Positions 35,241 to 43,861 of a DNA stretch of 64,000 nt are shown here, one piece after another. The notes beneath the pieces were generated by a model. It was not told the DNA's origin. It saw only the letters and a list, made by a program, of their open reading frames with translations, and did not search any database. The translations under genes were made by a program, and so were the position numbers. The stretch comes from Roseibium album (GTDB taxonomy: Bacteria; Pseudomonadota; Alphaproteobacteria; Rhizobiales; Stappiaceae): assembly GCF_001404515.1 (NCBI RefSeq), contig NZ_CXWE01000013.1, positions 1-64,000 of the forward strand. Direction: 5' to 3'. The first letter of the stretch is position 1; every line of letters begins with the position of its first letter.

Positions 35241-36029
35241 TTAGCCGACCACTTCCTCGTCCACAAGCGCACCCGGTCCCGGAGTCGCCCCCGGTGGACA
35301 CTTGCCAAGGATGATCATGCCAAGCACATCATCGTCGGTGACATCCGTTGTCTTCGCCGATCCGACGAGTTGGCCGTTTTTCATGACGGCCAGCCGATCG
35401 CAGAGCTGGAAAACGTCATGAATGTCATGGCTGATCAGGAAAATGCCGAGACCCTGCTTCTTCAATTCCTGAATCAATTCAGCCACCATTTGCGTCTCGT
35501 GGACACCGAGCGCCGCGGTCGGTTCGTCCATGATCAGGATCCTGGCGTTGAAATAGACCGCCCGTGCAATGGCAACCGATTGTCGCTGACCACCTGACAG
35601 GGCCTTTACCGGCGCATGGAACTTCTTGAAGTTCGGGTTGAGCTTGCTCATGATCTTGCGAGTTTCCGCTTCCATTGCGTCGTCATCGACGAAACCGAAC
35701 GGCGTGGTCAGCTCCCGCCCGAGGAAGAGGTTTGACGCGGCATCGAGGTTATCGGCCAGCGCGAGCGTCTGGTAGATGGTCTCGATATTGTAGGAGCGGG
35801 CATCACGCGGCGAATGGATGTGCGCTTCCTCGCCGTTGATCATGATCTCTCCGCTGTCGGCCTTGTAGGCACCGGACAAGATCTTGATCAAGGTCGACTT
35901 GCCGGCACCGTTGTGGCCGAGAAGACCCACCACTTCCCCAGGATAGAGATCGACGGTTACGTGATCCACGGCGTGCACTCCACCGAAGGAAATGCACATG
36001 TTCTTCATTTCTACGAGAGGCGTATCCAT
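35241..36029 (-). CDS. xylG: Sugar ABC transporter ATPase (single domain, xylose operon)
   Basis: ATP-binding subunit of a sugar importer. GLLGHNGAGKSTLIKIL is Walker A, ALSGGQRQSVAIARAVYF the ABC signature, ILIMDEPTAALG Walker B, and FLISHDIHDVF the switch histidine. It has only one ABC domain in 262 aa, unlike the two-domain XylG/RbsA of enterobacteria (about 500 aa) but like rhizobial FrcA-type subunits, so it probably works as a homodimer. Start 4 bases after the permease stop. Substrate inferred from xylFHBA neighbours. Confidence 0.9.
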   Translation of the reverse strand: MDTPLVEMKNMCISFGGVHAVDHVTVDLYPGEVVGLLGHNGAGKSTLIKILSGAYKADSGEIMINGEEAHIHSPRDARSYNIETIYQTLALADNLDAASNLFLGRELTTPFGFVDDDAMEAETRKIMSKLNPNFKKFHAPVKALSGGQRQSVAIARAVYFNARILIMDEPTAALGVHETQMVAELIQELKKQGLGIFLISHDIHDVFQLCDRLAVMKNGQLVGSAKTTDVTDDDVLGMIILGKCPPGATPGPGALVDEEVVG

Positions 36030-36032
36030 GTC

Positions 36033-37328
36033 TTACTCCCCCGTGCGCTTGCGGTAGACGATGTCTACAAGAACAGCCAGCACCAGAACGACACCAACAA
36101 CAATGTTCTGCAAAGGAGCATCGACACCGACCATTGCCATGCCGGACTGGAGTGACTGCATGATCAGTGCCCCCAGAATAGCTCCATAGATTGTGCCGAC
36201 ACCGCCGGAAAGAGCCGTTCCCCCAATTACCGCTGCGGCAATGACCCGAAGCTCGTCCAAAGTGCCCAGGTCATTGGTCGAAAATCCCAGACGGGCAGAC
36301 GCAACCGCGGCCGCAAGCGCGCACAGACCGCCCATGATGGCGAAAATCTTGACCGTCAGAAACCGGGTGTTGATACCCGACAGTTCAGCTGCATCCGGAT
36401 TGCCGCCGGTCGCGAAGATGTAGCGGCCGAGACGGGTTCGTCGTGCTGTCACCGTCATGGCCACCGCGACTAGAATGAGCAAGACCACCGAGTACGGGAT
36501 ACCGTATCCGATCTCCAGACCTTCCGGCATGGTCTCGCCTGCCGCCTCGAACATCCGCTTCAGACGGGCAGTCGGGATATGATACGCGTTTAGCGTCCCG
36601 ACAAATCCCAGAATTGCGATTGATATGATTGCCCCGAGCGTGACTTCTGCCCAGACGGGTTTGACCGGAAAGCCATGCGACGCCTTTCGCCGCCTGGACG
36701 CAATCTGCAGCCAAAGCACAAGTGTGACGGCCAAGATGCCAAAAATCCAAGACGCACTTTCACCGAGTGTTCCGCCAATACCACCGAGCATTGTAAATGT
36801 CTCGTTGAGTGGACCTATGGTCTGACCGGACGTGATGAACCAAGCAACGTTTCTCCAGACCAGAAGGCCGCCGAGGGTAACGATGAAAGCCGGAATTCCG
36901 AGATAACCGATCATCCATCCCTGGAATGCACCGATGGTAACACCGACTATGATCCCCGCGATCAGCGCTAGAACCCAAATTGCCGGGTGGCCGAGGCCAA
37001 GGGCATCCGGGTGCGCCAGAATGTCTGTCTGGACAACCGCCATGACGGCGGCAACCGTCGCCAGCAGGGAGCCGACCGAAAGGTCGATATGTCGCGTGAC
37101 GATGACGAAAACCATGCCGGTCGCCATAATAGCCACGGAGACCGTCTGGATCGTCAGATTGAATATATTGCGCGGTGTCAGGAAGCGGCCCTCTGTCACC
37201 ACGTTGAAAATCAGGCACAGGACGATGAACGCCCCGATCATGCCCAAAAGACGGGTGTCGAGCTGCAGTGCGGCAAAAAAGTTTCGGGCTGCCGGGCCTT
37301 TCGGACCGGGCAGAGCTGTGTCGGACAT
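36033..37328 (-). CDS. xylH: Sugar ABC transporter permease (xylose)
   Basis: Inner-membrane permease of the ribose/xylose (BPD_transp_2) family. About 431 aa with around ten or more hydrophobic helices, including MVFVIVTRHIDLSVGSLLA, the family signature DLSVG, and the late GGTALSGGVGTIYGAILGAL segment. The length (over 400 aa) fits XylH rather than the shorter RbsC. ATG 37328 has GGAG 8 nt upstream; an upstream ATG at 37367 lacks a ribosome site. Confidence 0.92.
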   Translation of the reverse strand: MSDTALPGPKGPAARNFFAALQLDTRLLGMIGAFIVLCLIFNVVTEGRFLTPRNIFNLTIQTVSVAIMATGMVFVIVTRHIDLSVGSLLATVAAVMAVVQTDILAHPDALGLGHPAIWVLALIAGIIVGVTIGAFQGWMIGYLGIPAFIVTLGGLLVWRNVAWFITSGQTIGPLNETFTMLGGIGGTLGESASWIFGILAVTLVLWLQIASRRRKASHGFPVKPVWAEVTLGAIISIAILGFVGTLNAYHIPTARLKRMFEAAGETMPEGLEIGYGIPYSVVLLILVAVAMTVTARRTRLGRYIFATGGNPDAAELSGINTRFLTVKIFAIMGGLCALAAAVASARLGFSTNDLGTLDELRVIAAAVIGGTALSGGVGTIYGAILGALIMQSLQSGMAMVGVDAPLQNIVVGVVLVLAVLVDIVYRKRTGE

Positions 37329-37412
37329 CGAGGTAACTCCTGCTTGGAGACCATTGTGCATTCGCATCGGGTGGTCCGCCCGGGGAACTGCAGTCGCAGC
37401 GTTCCCTTCAAT

Positions 37413-37436
37413 GGCCCCGGTTCTGCAACCGGGGCC
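37413..37436 (-). other. Hairpin between xylF and xylH
   Basis: Perfect 10-bp GC-rich stem (GGCCCCGGTT/AACCGGGGCC) with a CTGC loop, located just after the binding-protein gene in the transcribed direction. No T-run. Elements like this after ABC binding-protein genes usually protect the upstream mRNA from 3' decay, giving excess binding protein; here that is inferred. Confidence 0.6.
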
Positions 37437-37453
37437 GCGCGTTGGCGTTTCTA

Positions 37454-38485
37454 TCAGTTACAAGGTGCCGGACCGTTGGAGACGCCCTGGCAAAGATCAT
37501 CCTTTGTGATCCAGCCGGCATCGACCACTGCGCTCAGGTTGTCCTTGGTGATCGGAAGCGGAGCAAGGAATTTGGCTGTCAGCTCGGTGCCCGACGGTGA
37601 GGACCATTTTCCGGCACCGTCAACGTCGGTCATGCCGGAACCACCAGCAAGCGCAACCGCGATTTCACCGGCAGCCTTGCCGAGTTCACGAGCGTCCTTC
37701 CAAACGGACACGGTCTGGGTTCCCTTGGCAACACGGTTCAGCGCAGCGTGATCACCGTCCTGACCGGAAACCGGGATGCCATCCATGCCTTGTGCCGTCA
37801 ACGCGGCAACGACGCCACCGGCAGTACCGTCATTGGATGCGACAACTGCGTCGACCTTGTTGTCGTTGGCCGTCAGGATCTGCTCCATGTTGCGCTGGGC
37901 GTTCGCCGGCAACCAGCCATCGGTGTAGGCTTCACCTACGATCTTGATGTCACCGGCATCGATCGCTGCCTGCAGAACTTCCTGCTGACCGCCGCGAAGG
38001 AAATCCGCATTGGGGTCGGTCGGTGATCCCTTGATCATGACGTAGTCGCCTTTCGGCGCAGCCGCCAGAACCTCTGCCGCCTGCATGCGGCCGACCTCGA
38101 CATTGTCGAAAGTCAGGTAAAAGGCGCGGGAATCGTCGATCAGTCGGTCATAGCCGACGACGGGAATGCCTTCGTCACTCGCAGCCTGGACAGCCGGGCC
38201 GATGGCCTGTGCATCCTGAGCAAGGATGATAAGCGCATTCGCACCCTGGGCTATCAGTGCCTCTACATCCGAAAGCTGCTTCGCAGAAGAGCTCTGGGCA
38301 TCGGCGGAAATGTATTTTGCACCGGCAGCCTCCAGGGCGGACTTGATGGCTGCTTCGTCGGTCTTCCAGCGTTCTTCCTGAAAGTTCGACCAGCTCACAC
38401 CCACAACGACATCGGCAGCCTGAGCTGCAGTCATTGCGGTCGCGGACATAAGGGCGCCCGCCAGCAAAATGGTAATTTTACGCAT
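37454..38485 (-). CDS. xylF: D-xylose-binding periplasmic protein
   Basis: Periplasmic sugar-binding protein with a Sec signal (ITILLAGALMSATAMTAAQAAD). The mature part has the type I periplasmic-binding fold; VVVGVSWSNFQEERWKTDEAA and VVGYDRLIDDSRAFYLTFDN are very close to XylF sequences. 343 aa. ATG 38485 lies downstream of GGAGGAAA; the frame extends upstream without signal-peptide logic. First gene of the transport/catabolic operon, divergent from a ROK regulator. Confidence 0.94.
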   Translation of the reverse strand: MRKITILLAGALMSATAMTAAQAADVVVGVSWSNFQEERWKTDEAAIKSALEAAGAKYISADAQSSSAKQLSDVEALIAQGANALIILAQDAQAIGPAVQAASDEGIPVVGYDRLIDDSRAFYLTFDNVEVGRMQAAEVLAAAPKGDYVMIKGSPTDPNADFLRGGQQEVLQAAIDAGDIKIVGEAYTDGWLPANAQRNMEQILTANDNKVDAVVASNDGTAGGVVAALTAQGMDGIPVSGQDGDHAALNRVAKGTQTVSVWKDARELGKAAGEIAVALAGGSGMTDVDGAGKWSSPSGTELTAKFLAPLPITKDNLSAVVDAGWITKDDLCQGVSNGPAPCN

Positions 38486-38753
38486 CGCGATGTTTCCTCC
38501 GGTTGGCACGGTCTCCAGTTTCGCCGCGCCTGTAAATGCGTCTTGTTTGCGACCGGCAATTGTGCGCCGCCGCATATAGGACAACCTTGTTGCTATTTTT
38601 TTTGGTGTCCGAAAAAAAGTTGCAGGAAAGCGTGGCTCCTGTCAACATGGTTTTGCAAAACTCTTATTTCGGGAATTGAAACTTCTCGCAAAAACGGCGA
38701 AAATCCGGGAAAAATCCGGTTGGTGGAAACAAACAGGGAAGAGCTGAGCGCAC
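38486..38753. promoter_or_regulatory. Divergent xylF / ROK-regulator promoter region
   Basis: 268 bases between divergent start codons, AT-rich. Contains a perfect 12-bp palindrome GTTTTGCAAAAC at 38650-38661, a candidate operator for the ROK repressor. Promoter boxes could not be assigned with confidence. Confidence 0.5.
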
Positions 38754-40019
38754 ATGACACGCAAGGCAGACCGGGATCAGATCCGGCGGCAAAACCGAAG
38801 TATTGTTCTCCAGGCCCTGCGCCGAGGAGGCTCGATGGCCCGGATCGATCTCGGCCAGATCACACGGCTCAGTCCCGCGACCGTGACAGCCATAACCTCG
38901 GACCTGCTTGACCAGGGACTTATCCTCAGCCTGGAAAGCGAGGAACCCAAAACACCGCAGGCACGCGGACGCCCCAGAACGCTGTTGAAACTCAATCCGG
39001 ATGCCGCATTCATCATCGGCGCCCGGTTGTCGGTAAACAATATCGACCTGTCCCTGGTCGACTTTGCCGGCGAAGTGGTTCGTGAAAACCGCACAAAATT
39101 CGACAGCGCCGCTGCGGATGCGAGCAGTTTTCCGGAGATCCTGATCACCGCAATCAGCAACTTCCTCAAGGAGGCCGGTGTTCAACGGGGACGCGTACAG
39201 GAAATCGGCATCGCCGCTCAAGGTGTGGTGGAAACGGAAACCGGGCAGGTCGCATGGAGCCCTGCCTTTGCCGGTCGAAAAATCCCGATTGTCTCACCAC
39301 TGCAGGACGCATTCGGTGCGCAGTGCTATATCTCCAACGATACCAACATGATCACCGAGGCCCTGCACTGGTCTGATCCGAACCGGTATAGCGGTACCTT
39401 TGCCGTCATCATGCTCGATTACGGTGTCGGCATGGGACTTTATCTGAACAACCAGCTGTTTTCCGGGGCAAGCGGAACCGCCGCCGAATTCGGCCACGCC
39501 AACCATATCCCCGGTGGCGCGTTGTGCCGGTGCGGCAAACGGGGATGCCTGGAGGCTTATCTCTCCGACTACGCGCTTGTGCGCGCCGCAACCCACCTGC
39601 CGGAAGATACCGATCCGATGACCATCAGGGCCGGTGTGCGCGGCCTCGCCCAACTGCTTGAGAAAGCGGCTTCAGGCGATGAAAACGCGCTCAAGGCATT
39701 TCACGAGGCAGGTCGGGTTCTTGGCTATGGCGTTGCGCGGGTTATCGCGATGATCGACCCGAAGCGGCTCGTTCTGACCGGCGCGGCCATGCGCGCCTTT
39801 TCCTTCATGGAGAAGGGCATGCAGGACGGGCTTGAAGAAGCCCTGGTTGCCGATCTGCGCAACAATTTTTCACTCGATGTCATGCCCTGGAACGAGGACT
39901 TCATTCGCAGCGGGCTCATCGCGCAGTCTATGGAACGTCTCGACAAGGACTTTTTGGGCGCGGCAGAAAGAACTGCAGAAGATGCGCCAAGACGGGACAA
40001 CGCGGAGATGCCGGCGTGA
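38754..40019 (+). CDS. ROK-family transcriptional regulator (XylR-like)
   Basis: Repressor of the ROK (repressor/ORF/kinase) family. N-terminal winged helix: NRSIVLQALRRGGSMARIDL then TRLSPATVTAITSDLL. The C-terminal sugar-kinase-like domain has the zinc motif CRCGKRGCLEAYL around residue 260. 421 aa. Probably binds xylose or a derivative and controls the divergent xylFHGBA genes. Its TGA overlaps the GTG of the following cytochrome gene, so translation of the regulator and that gene is coupled, which is unexpected. Confidence 0.9.
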   Translation: MTRKADRDQIRRQNRSIVLQALRRGGSMARIDLGQITRLSPATVTAITSDLLDQGLILSLESEEPKTPQARGRPRTLLKLNPDAAFIIGARLSVNNIDLSLVDFAGEVVRENRTKFDSAAADASSFPEILITAISNFLKEAGVQRGRVQEIGIAAQGVVETETGQVAWSPAFAGRKIPIVSPLQDAFGAQCYISNDTNMITEALHWSDPNRYSGTFAVIMLDYGVGMGLYLNNQLFSGASGTAAEFGHANHIPGGALCRCGKRGCLEAYLSDYALVRAATHLPEDTDPMTIRAGVRGLAQLLEKAASGDENALKAFHEAGRVLGYGVARVIAMIDPKRLVLTGAAMRAFSFMEKGMQDGLEEALVADLRNNFSLDVMPWNEDFIRSGLIAQSMERLDKDFLGAAERTAEDAPRRDNAEMPA

Positions 40020-41443
40020 CCCCGGTCTCGAGAGCCGCCCTGTTGAGCCTTGTTTTTACACTAGTCTTTGACTCAAAGGTTCTGGCAGATCCCGACCTAC
40101 CGCCCTGGAGCGAAAGGGCGATCCAGGACGATATCGACATCGAATCACTGGCTACCTCGGGCCAGGACCCCATCCCCCTGCTTCAAGCGCTCGGGGAGCA
40201 TCTGTTTGCTGCCAAGTTCACCAGTCTGGACGGAGCGGGACGTCCCGACGCGACCGGAGCGAGCGTTCCAACCAAAGTGCGCCGGCAATCGCACCTCAGG
40301 TTTCAGCGGCTTGCCGGACCGGATGCAAATGCCTGCGCCTCCTGCCACAACGAGCCTGTCGTCGGGGGTGCGGGTGCTTTTACAGCAAACGTGTTCGTTT
40401 CAGAAGGATTTGAGAGCGCGGATTTCGATACGATCGACCCGCAGTTTTCCAACGAACGCAACACGAATGCGATCCAGGGCGCAGGCCTGATCGAACTGCT
40501 CGCCCGGGAAATGACCGCAGATTTGCGCCGCCAGCGACATGACGTGCTCTCCTTAGCGCGCCGCAACGGACGGCCGGAGACGGCAGATCTCGAAACCAAG
40601 GGAATATCCTTCGGCCGCCTGACGGCCTACCCGGACGGAACGCTTGATGTTTCGCGCCTAGACGGGATCGATGATGATCTGACCATCCGGCCTTTCAGCC
40701 AGAAAGGTGTGTTTGCCTCGCTTCGTCAGTTCACGGTCAACGCCATGAACGCCCACCATGGTATTCAGGCGAGCGAGCGTTTCGGCCCCAGATGGACCGG
40801 GACCGACGATTTTGACGCCGACGGTGTCTCGGCCGAAATGACACCTGGCCAGATTTCCGCGCTTGTCGCCTGGCAGGCAACGCTTCCGGCTCCGACACGC
40901 AAGAAAAACCTGCCGGATATCTGGCAGTCCGCCAGTACCAGGGGAGAGAGTGTCTTCGGCGAAATCGGCTGTGCCTCCTGTCATGTTCCGGCGCTGCCGC
41001 TTGAATCGCTGATATTTCACGATCCAGGCCCATTCGACACGGCCGGAACGCTTCGCCAGAGCGACATGGAAAAACCCCTCGCACTGGACCTTGCAACGCT
41101 GGACTGGATCAAGAGCCTGCCGCGCGACGAAAGGGGCCGCACACTGGTGCCGCTTTTCGGAGATCTCAAGCGCCACAAAATTGCCGATGCACAGAACGAG
41201 ACTTACGGAAACGAACTACTCGCGCAGAGATTTGTTGCAAGAGACGTTTTCATTACGGCAGAACTCTGGGGGATCGGCAGCACCGCTCCATACGGCCATC
41301 GCGGCGACCTGACGACGCTCAACGAAGCAATTCTTGCCCACGGCGGCGATGCAACGCAGTCCCGGAAAGACTATTCGGCGCTTTCAGAAAGCGACCGGCA
41401 GTCCGTCATCGCCTTTCTGCGTAGCCTGGAGATCGCACAATGA
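40016..41443 (+). CDS. Di-heme c-type cytochrome (DHOR/MauG-like peroxidase family)
   Basis: Exported (hydrophobic LLSLVFTLVFDSKVLAD) 475-aa protein with two heme c attachment motifs, CASCH at 107-111 and CASCH at 319-323. Segments around them (HNEPVVGGAGAFTANVF; STAPYGHRGDLTTLNEAILAHGG) match the di-heme oxidoreductase/cytochrome c peroxidase-like (PF06537) family. Some members modify proteins or reduce peroxide; function here is unknown. GTG start overlapping the ROK stop; its own TGA overlaps the ATG of the next gene. Acts in the periplasm. Confidence 0.85.
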   Translation: MTPVSRAALLSLVFTLVFDSKVLADPDLPPWSERAIQDDIDIESLATSGQDPIPLLQALGEHLFAAKFTSLDGAGRPDATGASVPTKVRRQSHLRFQRLAGPDANACASCHNEPVVGGAGAFTANVFVSEGFESADFDTIDPQFSNERNTNAIQGAGLIELLAREMTADLRRQRHDVLSLARRNGRPETADLETKGISFGRLTAYPDGTLDVSRLDGIDDDLTIRPFSQKGVFASLRQFTVNAMNAHHGIQASERFGPRWTGTDDFDADGVSAEMTPGQISALVAWQATLPAPTRKKNLPDIWQSASTRGESVFGEIGCASCHVPALPLESLIFHDPGPFDTAGTLRQSDMEKPLALDLATLDWIKSLPRDERGRTLVPLFGDLKRHKIADAQNETYGNELLAQRFVARDVFITAELWGIGSTAPYGHRGDLTTLNEAILAHGGDATQSRKDYSALSESDRQSVIAFLRSLEIAQ

Positions 41444-43104
41444 ATTTTTGGCATCTGTGCTCCAATGTGCTGCTGGGCCTTGCGGCGACCACCGCTTTCA
41501 ATAGCACGGGACATGCCGACAACCGAAGGACCTCACAGGCACCGGTTCCCGTCTTTGCGGAAGAAGCAGGGGCAGCCGGCATAAATCACACCTATGATGG
41601 TGCATGGGAGTTTTTTGTGGGTGGCGGGGTCGCGGTCTTCGACTGCAACGGCGACAGACGTCCCGACCTTTTCCTCGCCGGCGGCAACAATCCGGCGCAG
41701 CTTTTTGTAAATCAAAGTGCGTCGGGCGGTGCCTTGCGTTTTTCACCGAAGGAGACCGGTCTGAGCGGAAAGCAGTCCGCGAAGGTTCTCGGTGCCTATC
41801 CGCTCGACTTCAACAACGACGACCGGCTGGATCTCGTTGTATTGCGCCTCGGCGAGAATCTTCTGCTGGAAGGCAAGGGCGACTGTACGTTCGAAATTGC
41901 CAATCGAGCGCTTGGATTTGACGGAGGCCGCGAATGGACGACTTCCTTTTCCGCGACATATGAAGCCGCCAGCGACCATCCGACGCTCGCATTCGGAAAT
42001 TACGTCGATCGCTCCCAGCCCGGATCTCCGTGGGGCACGTGTCATGACAACTTTCTGTTCCGGCCGGAACTGTCTGCCGCGGGACAGGTTAGCTACCCGA
42101 ATCCCGTCCGTCTTTCACCCGGTTACTGTTCACTTTCAATGCTGTTCACCGATTGGAACCGGTCAGGTGAACAGTCCCTGCGCATCTCCAACGACCGGCA
42201 CTACTATCGTGGCGGACAGGAGCAACTGTGGGCAGTTTCTCCAAACAGACCCCCTCGTCCCTTCCGCAAGACCGACGGTTGGCAGCACCTGAAAATCTGG
42301 GGAATGGGCATTGCGTCGATCGATCTCGATGTCGACGGATTTCCCGAATACGCGCTCACAAGTATGGGTGACACCAAATTGCAGACGCTCGATGTCGAAG
42401 CGGATGAAACAGTGCCGGTTTATCAGGACATCGCATTTGACCTCGGCCTGACCGCGCACAGACCCTATACCGGCGACGATCTGAAACCTTCCACGGGATG
42501 GCATTCGGAATTTCAGGACGTAAACAATGACGGGCTCTGGGACCTTTTCATTGCCAAGGGCAACGTTGAAGCCATGCCGGATTTTGCCGCCTACGATCCT
42601 GACAATCTGCTGATCGGGCAATGGGACGGAAAGTTTGTCGAGGCCGGCGATGTTGCTGGAATTGACCTTGACCGTCGGGGCCGAGGAGCCGGTCTTGCCG
42701 ACTTCAATGCCGACGGACTTCTGGACCTCATTGTCGTCAATCGTGCCGCTCCGGTCAGCCTGTTCCGGAATCTGGGAGAAGGGACCACCGCAACCGTCAA
42801 GCCGCTCGGCAACTGGATTGCTATCGACGTTCGCCAGCCCGGCCGCGCCAATACGCGGGCTGTCGGCGCGAAGATCAGTGTGAAGACCGGGAACCGGACC
42901 GTCGTGAAAGACATCCAGATCGGCGCGGGTCATGCGTCCGGTCAACTCGGCTTTGTGCATTTCGGCCTCGGTGTTGCGGAACGGGCCAATATCAGGATTA
43001 AATGGCCTGACGGTGACTGGAGCCACGGCTACCGCGTTTTCGCCAATGGTCACGTGATCATTGAACGGGGTGCGGAAAAGGCACACCTTTGGTATCCGGA
43101 ATGA
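41440..43104 (+). CDS. CRTAC1/ASPIC-UnbV-type beta-propeller protein
   Basis: 554-aa exported protein (FWHLCSNVLLGLAATTAFNSTGHA). It has repeated FG-GAP/VCBS calcium-binding blades: VAVFDCNGDRRPDLFLAGG, PLDFNNDDRLDLVVLRL, FQDVNNDGLWDLFIAKG, LADFNADGLLDLIVVNR. The C-terminus (WIAIDVRQPGRANTRAVGAKISV to IRIKWPDG) matches the ASPIC/UnbV domain. Probably a periplasmic or outer-surface scaffold partnering the di-heme cytochrome. ATG overlaps the previous stop (ATGA). Confidence 0.87.
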   Translation: MNFWHLCSNVLLGLAATTAFNSTGHADNRRTSQAPVPVFAEEAGAAGINHTYDGAWEFFVGGGVAVFDCNGDRRPDLFLAGGNNPAQLFVNQSASGGALRFSPKETGLSGKQSAKVLGAYPLDFNNDDRLDLVVLRLGENLLLEGKGDCTFEIANRALGFDGGREWTTSFSATYEAASDHPTLAFGNYVDRSQPGSPWGTCHDNFLFRPELSAAGQVSYPNPVRLSPGYCSLSMLFTDWNRSGEQSLRISNDRHYYRGGQEQLWAVSPNRPPRPFRKTDGWQHLKIWGMGIASIDLDVDGFPEYALTSMGDTKLQTLDVEADETVPVYQDIAFDLGLTAHRPYTGDDLKPSTGWHSEFQDVNNDGLWDLFIAKGNVEAMPDFAAYDPDNLLIGQWDGKFVEAGDVAGIDLDRRGRGAGLADFNADGLLDLIVVNRAAPVSLFRNLGEGTTATVKPLGNWIAIDVRQPGRANTRAVGAKISVKTGNRTVVKDIQIGAGHASGQLGFVHFGLGVAERANIRIKWPDGDWSHGYRVFANGHVIIERGAEKAHLWYPE

Positions 43105-43330
43105 AACAGCGACACCTGACGCAGAACTTCGTGTCATGGCGGCCACTTGAAACAATCCGGCTTTTTTTGGGTATAACCTGAAACAAGATCGCAGGCTGCC
43201 CTTCCATGCGGCGCTTCGGCCACATTTCACGCTATTGTTGCAAGTGTTTGTTCATCGGCGTTTTATCGCTTCCGGTTAAACGGGCAAGTTTACGGATAGC
43301 GGTTTCGCGTAGCCGAAAGTGGGCCGTGAC

Positions 43331-43585
43331 ATGTTTTTTGGATTTCTTATCGGAGCCATTCTTTATGGCGCCTTCACATTGGTCGTCTTGATTATCTCCT
43401 CGGCGGAATTGCAGGAAAGCTGCACCAGCACGGCGTCACGACTGGCGCGTGTTTTTTTCATGTCCGTCTTCTGGCCGGTCACCATCGTCATTCTCACGAT
43501 CGGGGTTCTGGTGACGCGCCTGGGCATTCAGTCCTTTCGCACCGGGCAATCGCAACGCTTCGGCTTGACGCACCGCCCATATTGA
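43331..43585 (+). CDS. Small membrane protein of unknown function
   Basis: 84 aa, two hydrophobic helices: FFGFLIGAILYGAFTLVVLII and RVFFMSVFWPVTIVILTIGVLV, with a basic tail. No recognised family. ATG 43331 follows a purine-rich stretch; GTG 43319 in frame is an alternative. Upstream, GGTATAACC near 43170 could be part of its promoter. Plausible as a real gene because of its clean membrane topology. Confidence 0.5.
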   Translation: MFFGFLIGAILYGAFTLVVLIISSAELQESCTSTASRLARVFFMSVFWPVTIVILTIGVLVTRLGIQSFRTGQSQRFGLTHRPY

Positions 43586-43861
43586 TCGGCGCAAAAATCA
43601 CCACCAAAACGACAAGCCACTTTGCCGCCAACACATTTTGGTGACTGAAGCCTTCTATGGTGAAAATTTAATCAGGCTCGCTTTTGCGCCTAACTCACTG
43701 TGATTTAAGCAATTTAATCTTTGAGAAAAATACTCAAGTTTTTAATTGTTCTAAAAATATTTGACTAACTGTTCAAATTTTTGCCCAATAGGGACATGAG
43801 CCTTCTCAAAAAATGAAGAAGGCCGTCTTGAAAAACGATCGCCAACCTTCCGGAGATCTAC
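43586..43861. promoter_or_regulatory. AT-rich upstream region of preTA
   Basis: 276 bases without a gene, markedly AT-rich, directly upstream of preT. It must contain the preTA promoter. I cannot name a specific box with confidence. Confidence 0.4.

Noticed and set aside
42163..43230. Minus-strand 355-codon frame over the CRTAC1-like gene
   Set aside because: Shadow; the plus-strand FG-GAP repeats are clear.
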